A stretch of DNA of 64,000 nt from Arenicola marina (lineage: Eukaryota; Annelida; Polychaeta; Arenicolidae). Shown one piece after another: positions 35,215-47,883 of the stretch. The stretch is taken from NCBI GenBank assembly GCA_964019135.1, contig OZ025260.1:17416254-17480253 (forward strand). Reading direction: 5' to 3'. The position numbers and the translations under genes are program-made. How positions within the stretch are numbered: position 1 is the first letter of the stretch; every line of letters begins with the position of its first letter. The notes under the pieces were generated by a model, which was not told where the DNA came from, did no database searches, and saw nothing but the letters and a program-made list of their open reading frames with translations.

Positions 35215-35605
35215 GCCCGCTAATCCCCTTTTTCTCTCATACTCTCTTTCTACCATTTTTCCCTGTCTCTCTCCCCCTCGCTCTCTCACTCTCTATTTCT
35301 CGGTCTGCCCCCAATCCTATCTCTTTTGCCGCCCTCATTTCCGTCTTTCTCTTTCTCTTCCTCCTCCCTCTCTCTCTCTTTCTCTTCCTTCTCCCTCTCT
35401 CTCTCTCTCTCTTCCCTCTCCCCCCCTCTCTTTCTCTTCCCTCTCTACCCTCTCGTTCTCTTTCTCCTCCTCCCTAACTTTCCTCTCACTCTTTCTGTCT
35501 CCCCTATCTTCTCTTGTTCTTCCTCCTCCTCCGCTCTCTCGCTTTCTCCTGCCTCTCGTCCCTCTTACTCCTTCTGTCTCCCCCCCCCCTCCCCCCTCTC
35601 CCTCT
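35215..35605. repeat. pyrimidine-rich (CT)-type low-complexity tract
   Basis: Almost pure C and T for about 390 bases (CTCTCTCT, CCCTCTCC and similar). Three overlapping Leu/Ser/Pro-rich open frames are artefacts of composition. Confidence 0.9.
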
Positions 35606-37712
35606 CCTTATCTAGGTCAAGACGCCATGTCTTCAAATTGATGGCTTCTTGCTCCGCGAAGCACTTTCACCAGTTTTATACACTCGTTATGGTCTTGCTA
35701 TAAAGGCTTTGGACGAGCTTCAGAAAGTTGACGACTGAAATGTATCATGTCATACCCGGGACCAGTCATTTTTATGGTGCTCCTTCAGCAATGTATGCAC
35801 TCTTGAGGGTTCGCCATTAAGACCCCGTCTCGGAGTCGTGTTTGTGACCAGGCAAATTTAGCATCTCATACACAAGTCTACTTCAATGTATATGGTGGTT
35901 GTTACAAGAAGGAATTCTTTTTTTTAAAATTCTGCTTCCCACCGTCCTTTGTAGAAAAGGGCTTCAGTTCCGTCATCGTTTAAAAAAGACCAATCATTAT
36001 TCATTGTTGGCCATCAGAATACGGTCAATAGAACATTACCATATGACAATTTGCAGACTGACAACAAGGTCAAACAAATCTTTATGCATTCATCAAATTG
36101 AGTCAGCAAATATTTTGTCGTTTTAATCTATATTTATCCAATATTAAGAAGCGCTCATCCTTTCTTTCCGCACGCTGGCTCCCACATGTTATCACGCCGG
36201 CAGAGACATATAACAAAGGAAATTTAATCGCGTGAATCGATCTAAATACTACAATATCTTTGTAATATAATAAGCCAAAAATGCCCTTATGCCAATGCAT
36301 TCAGGTGGATCGCATTGCATTGTATTTCCTTGGAATATAACAACACAGGTGTATTTGTGTGACAACCTGGCATGTGTCACGTGCACACAGGCGTATATAT
36401 AACACCACTGCACAAAAGGTCGCCCATAAAGATTTGCCTTATCGCGTGCAAACTTAGTTTGCTGACGCATGCGTACTGGCGTCACAATAAGTGCCACGTG
36501 CGCGGCGCAAAATCACTATACCGGAAGCAATATGTGGGCGATAATACAGGTACAATGTGCTTGGCACATGGCACATTCGTGTCTTGCATGGCGGCGTTTG
36601 AAATAGTGAAATACTTCAACAATTGCTACACAATTTTATTTGATGTGAATGACATAACTCGCAAGGTGGTCAGTGCATTGATTGGTTGGAGTCCACGATG
36701 TTTCCGTGTGGTGCTCCGAGTGGCTCCACCCCCAGCCACATCGCGTATCAGGGAGCCACAGTACAATGACACATAATCCATCAAGACATAAAAAACAGTT
36801 CATTGGAGATGAATACAATTGTTGACTGTTTATTCATAGTCAATTTCAGCAAAAACAAGCATGTCACTGCATGAAGCAAGGTAAAATATTTGCATGAGTG
36901 TAACTTTAACGTTTCTCTTAGGTTTGTTAGCGTTAGTCAGCGAGCGATGTGTCAGCAGTAGAATCCCTACGCTAACATCACTACATAAAACATCAACTGA
37001 CATTGAGTAATGATTAAATTAAAGAGTTAATCTAGGCATCCCGACCTTTTTATGGTTTGGTAATTGGAAAGCAGACCTAAGAGCTTGATTTCATTGTTAA
37101 ATCCAATGAGGTCTGTCACTTGAGGAATTACTGTAGTAATCGGACTTTAATTGAATGGCGATGACGTTTTCGCCACGAATGAAGACGATATAGCGTTGTA
37201 CTTTATATCACGTGTGTTTCTGTATATAACGTCAGATTCTCCGGGGTTTGAAATGGTTCATTCCATGGTGATTTCATTCAGTCGTAATACGTTTTCCAAT
37301 TCTATAAATCAGTCTTGCGGGGGGGGGGGGGGTTATCTACTCACTACATCTAATTTATATTCATTATTCTTGGTAAATTGAGAGCGTCGTCGTTCAAGCA
37401 TGGGGCAGGTCAACCACAGATTTTTCCCTTGTACGCACATCTTCGTTAGCTTGCCGTATTTTATACCCTGCCTGCAATCAGCATTCTGGATAGCATGAAT
37501 TTGGTGATGTCACAAATAATGGGCACAGGTTTCTAGGACGCCAAGAGTTATGTGTATACACATAATTGTTGCAAATAGGCGTTTTAAAACCAGTTTGTGT
37601 GTTCTCAGATTTTGCGGTAATGTATCATAATTGATGCCGTGGTCTGACGGCTTAATACTAGAAACACGAAGACATGATTGACAAACAGACATCTGGGTCC
37701 GGTAAATATATC

Positions 37713-38170
37713 TGTCCCTCTCTCGCTTTCCACTCCCCCATCTCTCTCTCTCCCTGTCACTGTCTGTCTCACTCTGCGTGTCGCTCCTCTCCTCTTCTCT
37801 CTCTCCATCCCTCTCTTTCCCCTGCCTCTGTCTCTTACCCAACCCTTTTCCCCTCTCCGTTCCTCTCCGCCACCCTTCTCCTTCTCTCCCCAGCTTCTCC
37901 CCAACCCCCCTCTCTCTCTGTCCCTCCATTGTCTCTCTCTCCTCTCGTTCCATCTCCCCTACTCCCTCTCCCCAACCCCCCTCTCTCTCTGTCCCTCCAT
38001 TGTCTCTCTCTCCTCTCGTTCCATCTCCACTACTCCCTCTCCCCAACCATTCTCTCTCTGTGCTCCTTCGTTCTCCCTCTCCTCCCCTTTTCCTTTCTCT
38101 CCCAAGCCTCACCCCAAACATCTCTCCATATCTCTTTCTCTCTCCCCTCTCGCTGTCTATCAAGTCTCTC
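37713..38170. repeat. pyrimidine tract in copy A, with a 71-bp tandem duplication
   Basis: CT-rich low complexity. A 71-bp unit starting at CCCCAACC (37,899 and 37,970) is present twice here and once in copy B (43,605-43,983). Confidence 0.85.
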
Positions 38171-40121
38171 CTCCCAGGCATGCCTCATGCGGGGCGATCC
38201 TATGTGCCTAACTACTAGATAACAAGGGCAGATCCAGAATTTTGACTTTGGGGGAGGGAAGGCGGGGGGTGGGGGGGGGGAGGGGGTTATTATTCATTAT
38301 TATCATTACGGGTTATTATTAGACATTTCCCCCACACCACCACCCTCTCTCCGCTTCACGATTCCTCAACCAAATTGGAGCGTAGGTCCGAGCCTCGGGT
38401 GTGCAAATGTGCATGATAACCTGGTCCGAATGAATAGGTGGCGGCGCGCCGAAAGCGCCACTGATGACCGGAGAGGGGTGGCGTTTTTTGGCGTTTATAC
38501 TTAGCTACTCCCGTTCCCCGTGCGTCCCCCCCCCCACTACTGCGTTCCAACGAGCCTGGTTGTCTGAAAGGAGCGGGGCGTCCTTATTCAACGCAGATGC
38601 TTCCCGCAGGAAATATAAGAATGTCTGGTGGAGGTCTACTTCCGGCAACAGACTTCCGGGGACGTTAGTCTGTGTTATGGACGCTGTTTTGCAATGTGCT
38701 AAGCTTTTACCTTTATGTCTGAGGGGCAGGTCATGGCTCTGTCCAGTCGCCATTGGGCCTAGTCCCTCACGCCAAGGAAGCCTATTCGGCATGGCGATAA
38801 AGGTATGATGGAGGGGGGGGGGGTAATAATTGGGAGGGGCGAGAGGGCTGTTGAGGTAGGTTTATACCCAGAATAACGAGAAGGTGGGGAATTGTCCTTA
38901 AAGTGTTGCATTATAGAAACTTTGGGTGGTGAAGGTAAGGACGAAATGGAATTTGAAAACACTGAATGGTAAGGGTATGCAAGTTATCAATGGAGATATC
39001 TTCATTGCATCATACATTAATAGATGCATTAAAAGTGGTTATTAGATACAAACGGATATCGCTCGGACTGTGCGACATTGCAGATATCGTGGGCGGATGA
39101 ACAAATTGGCTTTGGTTATGGGCGACGGGTCCGAAACACTCACGATCGCCATGAGTCGACACTCAGAGTGGGTTTACAAAACAAACGGGGGGAGGGGGCG
39201 GGGGGGTCCACAAAAAGGGCCTTCCACCCTAACGAGCATCTGAAGGTACCCCCGGGTCCACCGGTACTGGTGTAGTTATGGACCCTGGGGTGGCTGGTCG
39301 CTCATGCCAGTAGATGCCGCGGGATTGGCACTCGTCCTGACGTCATGCGATCACGTGACATTTAGGACAGGAGTGGGACGAGTAAAACGCGTAACGCCCA
39401 AAATAGCTCACACGCCTTCGCTCCGAGAGACTGGCGCATGCGCATTTCGTGATCAGCGCCAGTCACCGTCAGAAAGCGCGTAACAATGTGTGTAGCTAAT
39501 AGTAAAAATGCCAATGTCTTATTTTTACCCCTTTCATGTTTATTCAGCAATATCAGTCCAAACACTTGAAAACGCCGAGTTTACGTTGGGGCAAAACACT
39601 TGATCGGCGGTTTACCCCCTCCCCAATTATCTCGCCTTGAAATTATGGCACACGTGCATACCTAAGAGATGTTTCATTTCGGTGGTAATTGACTGTATTG
39701 TCTATTCCAGCGAAGCCTCGGTTGAAATATATAATTTTGGGCAGCATATGCAGATATTGCATGTTACAGCGAGGCCAGTAGAACAATGGGGTTACGGAGA
39801 GTTACGCCAACAGTGCGGGGAGATGTGAGGTTGGTAAACAGTGGCACTGGTTGGTCTGTTGTCAGCCGTTTACCAACAGTAGAAAAACCGGTGATCAATA
39901 CTACCAGAAGGGCTGTATGTTGGTGCATGGAGATGCTCTTACAGGGCGGACAGTGTTTAGTTGGCCCAAGCTGAGAATGCCATGCGGTACCCAGTGCGAA
40001 CGCTGACTGAATTAAACCAGTTTTCATTTGTGAATTAAGTAAGGTGCGCCAAATAATCCAAATGTCAGGACGGCTTCTGTGGAATAAGTACGACTTACTA
40101 TTTGTCATTTACTGCAGAAGT

Positions 40122-40451
40122 TGACGTATTCATGAACTATTTCAGGTGTTAACGTAACGTGGGCGAATGAGTAAAGGACACTGTTTGCTAAATCTCAGTT
40201 CCGGAAGCGACATGAGTGGGAGCCAGGCCAGATTAATCTAACTACAGAATGGATACAATCATGCTAAAATCATGTAAAGAATCCGTAACATTGAAGGTTT
40301 TATGACGCGTTATTAATTTGGCTAATATGTCTCTTCCTCAACGCCAAAATGTACATGCTTTGCTTTGTCGTGACACCATAACGTATTATAATGCGCACTT
40401 TAAACCAATCTTGACCTATTGTGCGTCGCATCTCGCGAGCCATGACAGGGT
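40122..40451. other. copy-A-specific segment
   Basis: About 330 bases that are replaced in copy B by about 1.93 kb of different sequence. No gene or element is recognised in it. Confidence 0.7.
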
Positions 40452-43400
40452 ATAATACAAATTTGCAACTTGTCGTATTTGAAGCAAAGGAAAAAGTACA
40501 TACATTGTGAAGACACCAGATTGACATGATTACTAGCTTGACATGTATAGGAGGGACCAATTATTTGAGAAGGCAAGCCGCCGAGTGGTGGATGTTTCGC
40601 CCCTGCTATGAGGCAAAACTCTCCAATGTGATACAATTTCCCACCTCTCTTGTCACTCACGCCTCTCTTGTCATTTACGCCTCTCTTGTTGAATACTAAC
40701 GCACAAAATTACGTGTCAATTACTAAAAATCATGTATGATGACAATGTTGCCGTTTTGCTGCTCTTTAAAAGTCATATTTTATGCCACTTCTGGTTTAAG
40801 GTAGGCGTGTTGCCACACTCTACAGTCATAAAGTATTGGAGATCCTCGCCGTCCAATAGCAGACATCTCCACAACAACCGTCACGCGCATAGAACTGACG
40901 CACACGCGGGAACCCAGGCCAATACCATCAATTTGCTTGACAGTGATATGGCAATTTGATGTCAGACCACCATGTGGGGGTTACCGTTCCTCTTTTTGCG
41001 GTGACAGGGATTTAGCTGGTGGGATGATTGAAGAGATAATAATAGACCAGAGCCAAGCCAAGCCATACATTCCTGGACCCAACGGCAAGCCATCCTATCC
41101 CAGACGGCGGGGAACAGTGTCGGTAATTTTCCAGTTTTTGATGGGTGTCTTTGTGTTGGGGTACGTACAATACCCCTGCCCCGCCCCAGGACATATTCCC
41201 TCCGGATCTATCCTCCCTTACCATGCCCCCTCCCCTACGACAATCCCTCTCACTCTCGGAAAATACAAGGTCAGTCATACCCCCCCCCCTCTTCCGCCCA
41301 ACATAAGTAAAAGTTACTTTTGTACACATTTTATCGACTGAAACTGAAATATAACTATTTCAGTCCTCGCTTCTCACCAAATCTGCTACATTGTATTATT
41401 TTCACCCTCTTGACTTGTTTTGCTGAATATTGTATTGAGTGAAACCAGCTCTCACCAAAATAAATGTCATTGGCTTCCAGGTGTAGTCCAATCAAAGGAA
41501 GGCATCCACGGGGCCCACACGCAGAACATCACGGAGCCACGTGGCCGAGTGATTAATGCAAACTCCCATTCCAGCCATAGACTTCCAACATAGGGATAGC
41601 AGGCTAATATCTGAGACGGTGGTCTTTCAGTGGTCCTTCAGCACATTACGCACTCTTGCGGATTCGCCCTTCAGACCCCGTCCCGGAGTCGTGTTTGTGA
41701 CCACGGAAATTTAGCATCTCATACACAAGTCTATTTCAATGTATATGGTGGTTGTTACAAGAAGGAATTCTTTTTTTTAATTCTGCCTCCCACCTTCCTC
41801 TGTAGACAAGGGCTTCAGTTCTGTCATCGTTTAAAAAAGACCAATTATTATTCATTGTTGGCCATCAGAATACGGTCAATAGAACATTACCATATGACAA
41901 TTTGCAGACCGACAACAATGTCAAACAAATCTCTGTGCATTCATCAAATTGAGTCAGCAAATATTTTGTCGTTTTAATCTATATTTATCCAATATTAGTG
42001 GCGGCACAACCTGAGATAAGAAGCGCTCATCCTTTCTTTCCGCACTCTGGCTCCCACATGTTATCACGCCGGCAGAGACATATAACAAAGGAAATTTAAT
42101 CGCGTGAATCGATCTAACTACTACAATATCTTTGTAATATAATAAGCCAAAAATGCCCTTATGCCAATGCATTCAGGTGGATCGCATTGCATTGTATTTC
42201 CTTGGAATATAACAACACAGGTGTATTTGTGTGACAACCTGGTATGTGTCACGTGCACACAGGCGTATATATGACACCACTGCACAAAAGGTCGCCCATA
42301 AAGATTTGCCTTATCGCGTGCAAACTTCGTTTGCTGACGCATGTGTACTGGCGTCACAATAAGTGGCAGGTGGGCGGCGCAAAAATCACTGTACCGGAAG
42401 CAATGTGTGGGCGATAATACAGGTACAATGTGCTTGGCACATGGCACATTCGTGTCTTGCATGGCGGCGTTTGAAACAGTGAAATACTTCAACAATTGCT
42501 ACACAATTTTATTTGATGTGAATGACATAACTCGCAAGGTGGTCAGTGCATTGATTGGTTGGAGTCCACGATGTTTCCATGTGGTGCTCCGAGTGGCTCC
42601 ACCCCCAGCCACATCGCGTATCAGGGAGCCACAGTACAATGACACATAATCCATCAAGACATAAAAAACAGTTCATTGGAGATGAATACAATTGCTGACT
42701 GTTTATTCATAGTCAATTTCAGCAAAAACAAGCATGTCACTGCATGAAGCAAGGTAAAATATTTGCATGAGTGTAACTTTAACGTTTCTCTTAGGTTTGT
42801 TAGCGTTAGTCAGCGAGCGATGTGTCAGCAGTAGAATTTCTACGCTAACATCACTACATAAAACATCAACTGACATTGAGTAATGATTAAATTAAAGAGT
42901 TAATCTAGGCATCCCGACCTTTTTATGGTTTGGTAATTGGAAAGCAGACCTAAGAGCTTGATTTCATTGTTAAATCCAATGAGGTCTGTCACTTGAGGAA
43001 TTACTGTAGTAATCGGACTTTAATTGAATGGCGATGACGTTTTCGCCACGAATGAAGACAAGAACTTTTCGCGATATAACGTTGTACTTTATATCACGTG
43101 TGTTTCTGTATATAACGTCAGATTCTCCGGGGTTTGAAATGGTTCATTCCATGGTGATTTCATTCAGTCGTAATACGTTTTCCAATTCTATAAATCAGTC
43201 TTGCGGGGGGGGTGGGGTTATCTACTCACTACATCTAATTTATATTCATTATTCTTGGTAAATTGAGAGCGTCGTCGTTCAAGCATGAGGCAGATTACAG
43301 GTCAACCACAGATTTTTCCCTTGTACGCACATCTTCGTTAGCTTGCCGTATTTTATACCCTGCCTGCAATCAGCATTCTGGATAGCATGAATTTGGTGAT

Positions 43401-43604
43401 GTCACAAATAATGGGCACAGGTTTCTAGGACGCCAAGAGTTATGTGTATACACATAATTGTTGCAAATAGGCGTTTTAAAACCAGTTTGTGTGTTCTCAG
43501 ATTTTGCGGTAAAGTATCATAATTGATGCCGTGGTCTGACGGCTTAATACTAGAAACACGAAGACATGATTGACAAACAGACATCTGGGTCCGGTAAATA
43601 TATC

Positions 43605-43983
43605 TGTCCCTCTCTCGCTTTCCACTCCCCCATCTCTCTCTCTCCCTGTCACTGTCTGTCTCACTCTGCGTGTCGCTCCTCTCCCCTTCTCTCTCTCCAT
43701 CCCTCTCTTTCCCCTGCCTCTGTCTCTTACCCAACCCTTTTCCCCTCTCCGTTCCTCTCCGCCACCCTTCTCCTTCTCTCCCCAGCTTCTCCCCAACCCC
43801 CCTCTCTCTCTGTCCCTCCATTGTCTCTCTCTCCTCTCGTTCCATCTCCCCTACTCCCTCCCCCCAACCATTCTCTCTCTGTGCTCCTTCGTTCTCCCTC
43901 TCCTCCCCTTTTCCTTTCTCTCCCAAGCCTCTCCCCAAACATCTCTCCATATCTCTTTCTCTCTCCCCTCTCGCTGTCTATCA
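43605..43983. repeat. pyrimidine tract in copy B
   Basis: CT-rich tract homologous to 37,713-38,170 but with a single 71-bp unit. Its Leu/Ser/Pro-rich frames are artefacts. Confidence 0.85.
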
Positions 43984-46595
43984 AGTCTGTCCTCCCAGGC
44001 ATGTCTCATGCGGGGCGATCCTATGTGCCTAACTACTAGATAACAAGGGCAGATCCAGACTTTTGACTTTGGGGGAGGGAAGGCGGGTGGGGGGGGGGAG
44101 GGGGTTATTATTCATTATTATCATTACGGGTTATTATTAGACATTTCCCCCACACCACCACCCTCTCTCCGCTTCACGATTCCTCAACCAAATTGGAGCG
44201 TAGGTCCGAGCCTCGGGTGTGCAAATGTGCATGATAACCTGGTCCGAATGAATAGGTGGCGGCGCGCCGAAAGCGCCACTGATGACCGGAGAGGGGTGGC
44301 GTTTTTTGGCGTTTATACTTAGCTACTCCCGTTCCCCGTGCGCCCCCCCCCCACTACTGCGTTCCAACGAGCCTGGTTGTCTGAAAGGAGCGGGGCGTCC
44401 TTATTCAACGCAGATGCTTCCCGCAGGAAATATAAGGATGTCTGGTGGAGGTCTACTTCCGGCAACAGACTTCCGGGGACGTTAGTCTGTGTTATGGACG
44501 CTGTTTTGCAATGTGCTAAGCTTTTACCTTTATGTCTGAGCGGCAGGTCATGGCTCTGTCCAGTCGCCATTGGGCCTAGTCCCTCACGCCAAGGAAGCCT
44601 ATTCGGCATGGCGATAAAGGTATGATGGAGGGGGGGGGGTTATAATTAGGAGGGGCGAGAGGGCTGTTGAGGTAGGTTTATACCCAGAATAGCGAGAAGC
44701 TGGGGAATTGTGGTCCTTAAAGTGTTGCATTATAGAAACTTTGGGTGGTGAAGGTAAGGACGAAATGGAATTTGAAAACACTGAATGGTAAGGGTATGCA
44801 AGTTATAAATGGAGATATCTTCATTGCATCACACATTAATAGATGCATTAAAAGTGGTTATTAGATACAAACGGATATAGCTCGGACTATGCGACATTGC
44901 AGATATCATGGGCGGATGAACAAATTTGCTTTGGTTATGGGCGACGGGTCCGAAACACTCACGATCGCGATGAGTCGACACTCAGAGTGGGTTTACAAAA
45001 CAAACGGGCGGGGGGGGGGGGGCGGGGGGGTCCACAAAAAGGGCCTTCCACCCTAACGAGCATCTGAGGGTACCCCCGGGTCCGCCGGTACTGGGGTAGT
45101 TATGGACCCTGGGGTGGCGGGTTGCTCATGCCAGTAGATGCCGCGGGATTGGCAGATGTCATGATGTCATGCGATCACGTGACATTTAGGACAGGAGTGG
45201 GACGAGACGACCATCCCGAATAAAACGCCTAATGCCCAAAATAGCTGACACGCCTTCGCTCCGAGAGACTGGCGCATGCGCATTTCGTGATCAGCGCCAG
45301 TCACCGTCAGAAAGCGCGTAACAATGTGTGTGTAGCTAATAGTAAAAATGCCAATGTCTTATTTTTACCCCTTTCATGTTTATTCAGCAATATCAGTCCA
45401 AACACTTGAAAACGCCGAGTTTACGTTGGGGCAAAACACTTGGTCGGCGGTTGACCCCCTCCCCAATTATCTCGCCTTGAAATTATGGCACACGTGCATA
45501 CCTAAGAGATGTTTCATTTTGGTGATAATTGACTGCATTGTCCATTCCAGCGAAGCCTCGTTTGAAATATATAATTATGGGCAGCATATGCAGATATTGC
45601 ATGTTACAGCGAGGCCAGTAGAACAATGGGGTAACGGAGAGTTACGCCAACAGTGCGGGGAGCGGTGAGGTTGGTGAACAGTGGCACTGGTTAATCTGTT
45701 GTCAGCCGTTTACCAACAGTAGAAAAACTGGTGACAAATACTACCAGAAGGGCTGTAAGTTGGCGCATGGATAATGCTCTTACAGGGCGAACAGTGTTTA
45801 GTTGGCCCAGGCTGCGAATGCAATGCGATACCCAGTGCGAACGCTGACTGAATTAGTTCTCATTCGTGAATCAAGGTGCGTCAAATAATCCAAATGTCCG
45901 GACGGCTTTAGTGGATTAAATACGACTTACTATTTGTCATTTACTGCAGAAGCTGACCGAACGAAATTATTCTCGCACTCAATTAACAGGGGGCGATGTT
46001 TTCACGAAACTAAGAAGCAATGACTTCCAAAATGTCTACTTCATCCACGCCTTCCCACCCCTACCCTCCCTCCTGGGGCTTCACAATGACGAACCGTTGT
46101 TTCAACAATGTGCCTCATGTATTCGTCGGGCAGTGCAATTGACAGAATAAGTCAATTCCTGTGTCCAAACGTGAGCACATGTCATGCCTTGTTATAACAA
46201 TTTTATAAGTACGTCAAAGAACTCGCTGTCGTGCATTCCCTAAATAAACCACTCGATACTGAAAGGATATGATACGCAGCGATGTTGCCATAGTGTTGGA
46301 CACAAGTCACACCCAGTGCGTTGTTGATGGATAGGATATGCTTTGCAAACGAGTTTCGTGGGATTCACGAAAAAGAAAAATGATTTCTAGTATGAATATA
46401 GGATATAAGCAAATGTCGGTATGTATTTTACATATGAATTACATATGATCTCAAATTCAGTTTTTAAAGTGGATTTTCTGACCTATGCTTGTTTTGATGA
46501 GAAATTTGTATCTGTTTTTGCTGGGGCTTTCCGTCGGGCGTCAAGTTTCCAGTTCATCACCCATTGTGGTTGTGACCTATTTCAGACAAGCTCAC

Positions 46596-46604
46596 TTATT
46601 GCTC
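46596..46604. repeat. 9-bp target-site duplication, left
   Basis: TTATTGCTC directly abuts the left end of the foldback element. An identical copy lies at the right end. Confidence 0.85.
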
Positions 46605-47260
46605 TAGCTTTGACATCAAAACCCATACACCAAGGTGAGGGTTTTGATTAGACAGATGTAACAACACTGTTGCGAACAATTCGTCGCGGATACGGAGAAA
46701 AGTTGTCAACGCAATTAGCCTAAAAGTACCTTTTCGAAATGCTTGTATCTCTATTTAACTCCACGGCATATCTTTGGAATTATAGTCCGCATATTTTTCT
46801 CATCAAACGGAAGTTTCGGTCAACAGATCGAAAGACACCGCCGAGATGATTCCATGATGGCTACGTATCGAAATGCCGAAAAAGTAATACCTACCGATAA
46901 CTCATCATTTTGTATGGGCGATACAAGCGGTCTGCATATGAATCTTAAATAGTCATGACCAGACTTATTGGTAGGCAATACTTTTTTCGGCATTTCGATA
47001 CGTAGCCATCATGGAGTCATCTCGGCGGTGTCTTTCGATCTGTTGACCGAAACTTCCGTTTGATGAGAAATATATGCGGACTATAATTCCAAAGATATGC
47101 CGTGGAGTTAAATAGAGATACAAGCATTTCGAAAAGGTACTTTTAGGCTAATTGCGTTAACAACTTTTCTCCGTATCCGCGACGAATTGTTGGCGACAGT
47201 GTTGTTACATCTGTCTAATCAAACCCTCACCTTGGTGTATGGGTTTTGATGTCAAAGCTA
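46605..47260. mobile_element. 656-bp foldback (Mutator-like) MITE with 296-bp terminal inverted repeats
   Basis: The element begins TAGCTTTGACATCAAAACCC and ends with the reverse complement. The left arm is 46,605-46,900 and the right arm 46,965-47,260; I see only about ten differences, so the arms are roughly 97% identical. A 64-base spacer separates them. A perfect 9-bp duplication, TTATTGCTC, flanks the element. Very long TIRs with 9-bp target duplications are typical of Mutator-like elements, which would supply the transposase in trans; other foldback families are possible. The element carries no transposase. It is missing from copy A, although the whole surrounding 1.9 kb is missing there too. 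High arm identity and an intact target duplication suggest fairly recent insertion. Confidence 0.85.
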
Positions 47261-47269
47261 TTATTGCTC
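47261..47269. repeat. 9-bp target-site duplication, right
   Basis: TTATTGCTC directly follows the right end of the element and is identical to the left copy. Confidence 0.85.
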
Positions 47270-47785
47270 ATGATTGGCATTGACTGCGATGGTCGATTTC
47301 GTAACAGAAGGACGATTGTTCAACAGAAAAATGTTTTGGTCTCCTTGAGTCAATCGCAATTTATCAGCTCGCTAAAACGGTACATTCGTGAAATATAATG
47401 TACAGCTTAGACAATAGAAGGACGTCATAGCAGTACTTTAACGTCTGTATAAGGGCACATAATCCATGCGAAGTAGCCTACGCGCCTTGATGCGAAACAC
47501 GACTTCATTCGACTTGCAATCTGAAGATGAACTAAACTGACTTGTGGTTGCAGCGTCCGACGTTCTTCCATGTCAGGGCGAACCACTGTTTCACCTTAGC
47601 TCACGTATGACGCAAGTTAACCATTGCTACAACAATACATTTCGTGGGTTCTCAGATAGAATATGAACCAACTTCAGTCAGCTATATTATTGGTTTCCGA
47701 AGCGAGAGGTGCAATGTACATCTTAAAAGAACTCTTATTCACGCTTCATGGACCAGGTGAGGCTCACCGACCGTACTTTAAGTCA

Positions 47786-47883
47786 GAGAATACCCGTGTA
47801 ACAGTTCATTCTTGAAAAGATATGTACTCGGCTTGTGCCTCGTACATTCTTTTTCAAGAATGTACTGTTACATGGGCATTCTC
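47786..47883. repeat. 98-bp imperfect palindrome
   Basis: About 36 bases beginning GAGAATACCCGTGTAACAGT are followed, after a ~26-base loop, by their reverse complement with about four mismatches. It ends six bases before homology to copy A resumes. No target duplication is evident. It could be a small MITE or the end of a larger insertion. Confidence 0.75.

Larger units (their letters stand above)
35760..41619. repeat. tandem segmental duplication, copy A (~5.86 kb)
   Basis: Sequence from about 35,760 to 40,121 aligns collinearly with 41,620 to 45,955, and 40,452 to 41,619 aligns with 47,890 to 49,056, in the same orientation. Differences are scattered single bases, short indels and homopolymer changes, a few percent by eye. 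Copy A has one extra 71-bp unit in its pyrimidine tract (37,899-38,040). Frames shared by both copies (for example near 36,560-36,775 and 38,465-38,808) differ mostly by amino-acid-changing substitutions or indels, so I see no constrained coding exon. Confidence 0.92.

Noticed and set aside
35142-35641. Leu/Ser/Pro-rich proteins in pyrimidine tracts (also 37,674-38,222 and 43,566-44,043)
   Set aside because: All three plus-strand frames are open in CT-rich DNA, and the translations are low-complexity with no start or domain support.
41525-41620. tRNA-Leu/Ser-like gene (TGGCCGAGTGATTAATGC), also at 48,985
   Set aside because: Only a box-A-like stretch is present. No box B at proper distance and no paired acceptor stem are visible.
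36372-44625. Frames conserved between duplicated copies A and B (near 36,560/42,430 and 38,465/44,340) as real genes
   Set aside because: Most substitutions I could see between the copies change the amino acid (I/T, R/H, N/D, R/S), and the second frame is altered at its start by a C-run length change. There are no domains. Shared openness reflects recent duplication.
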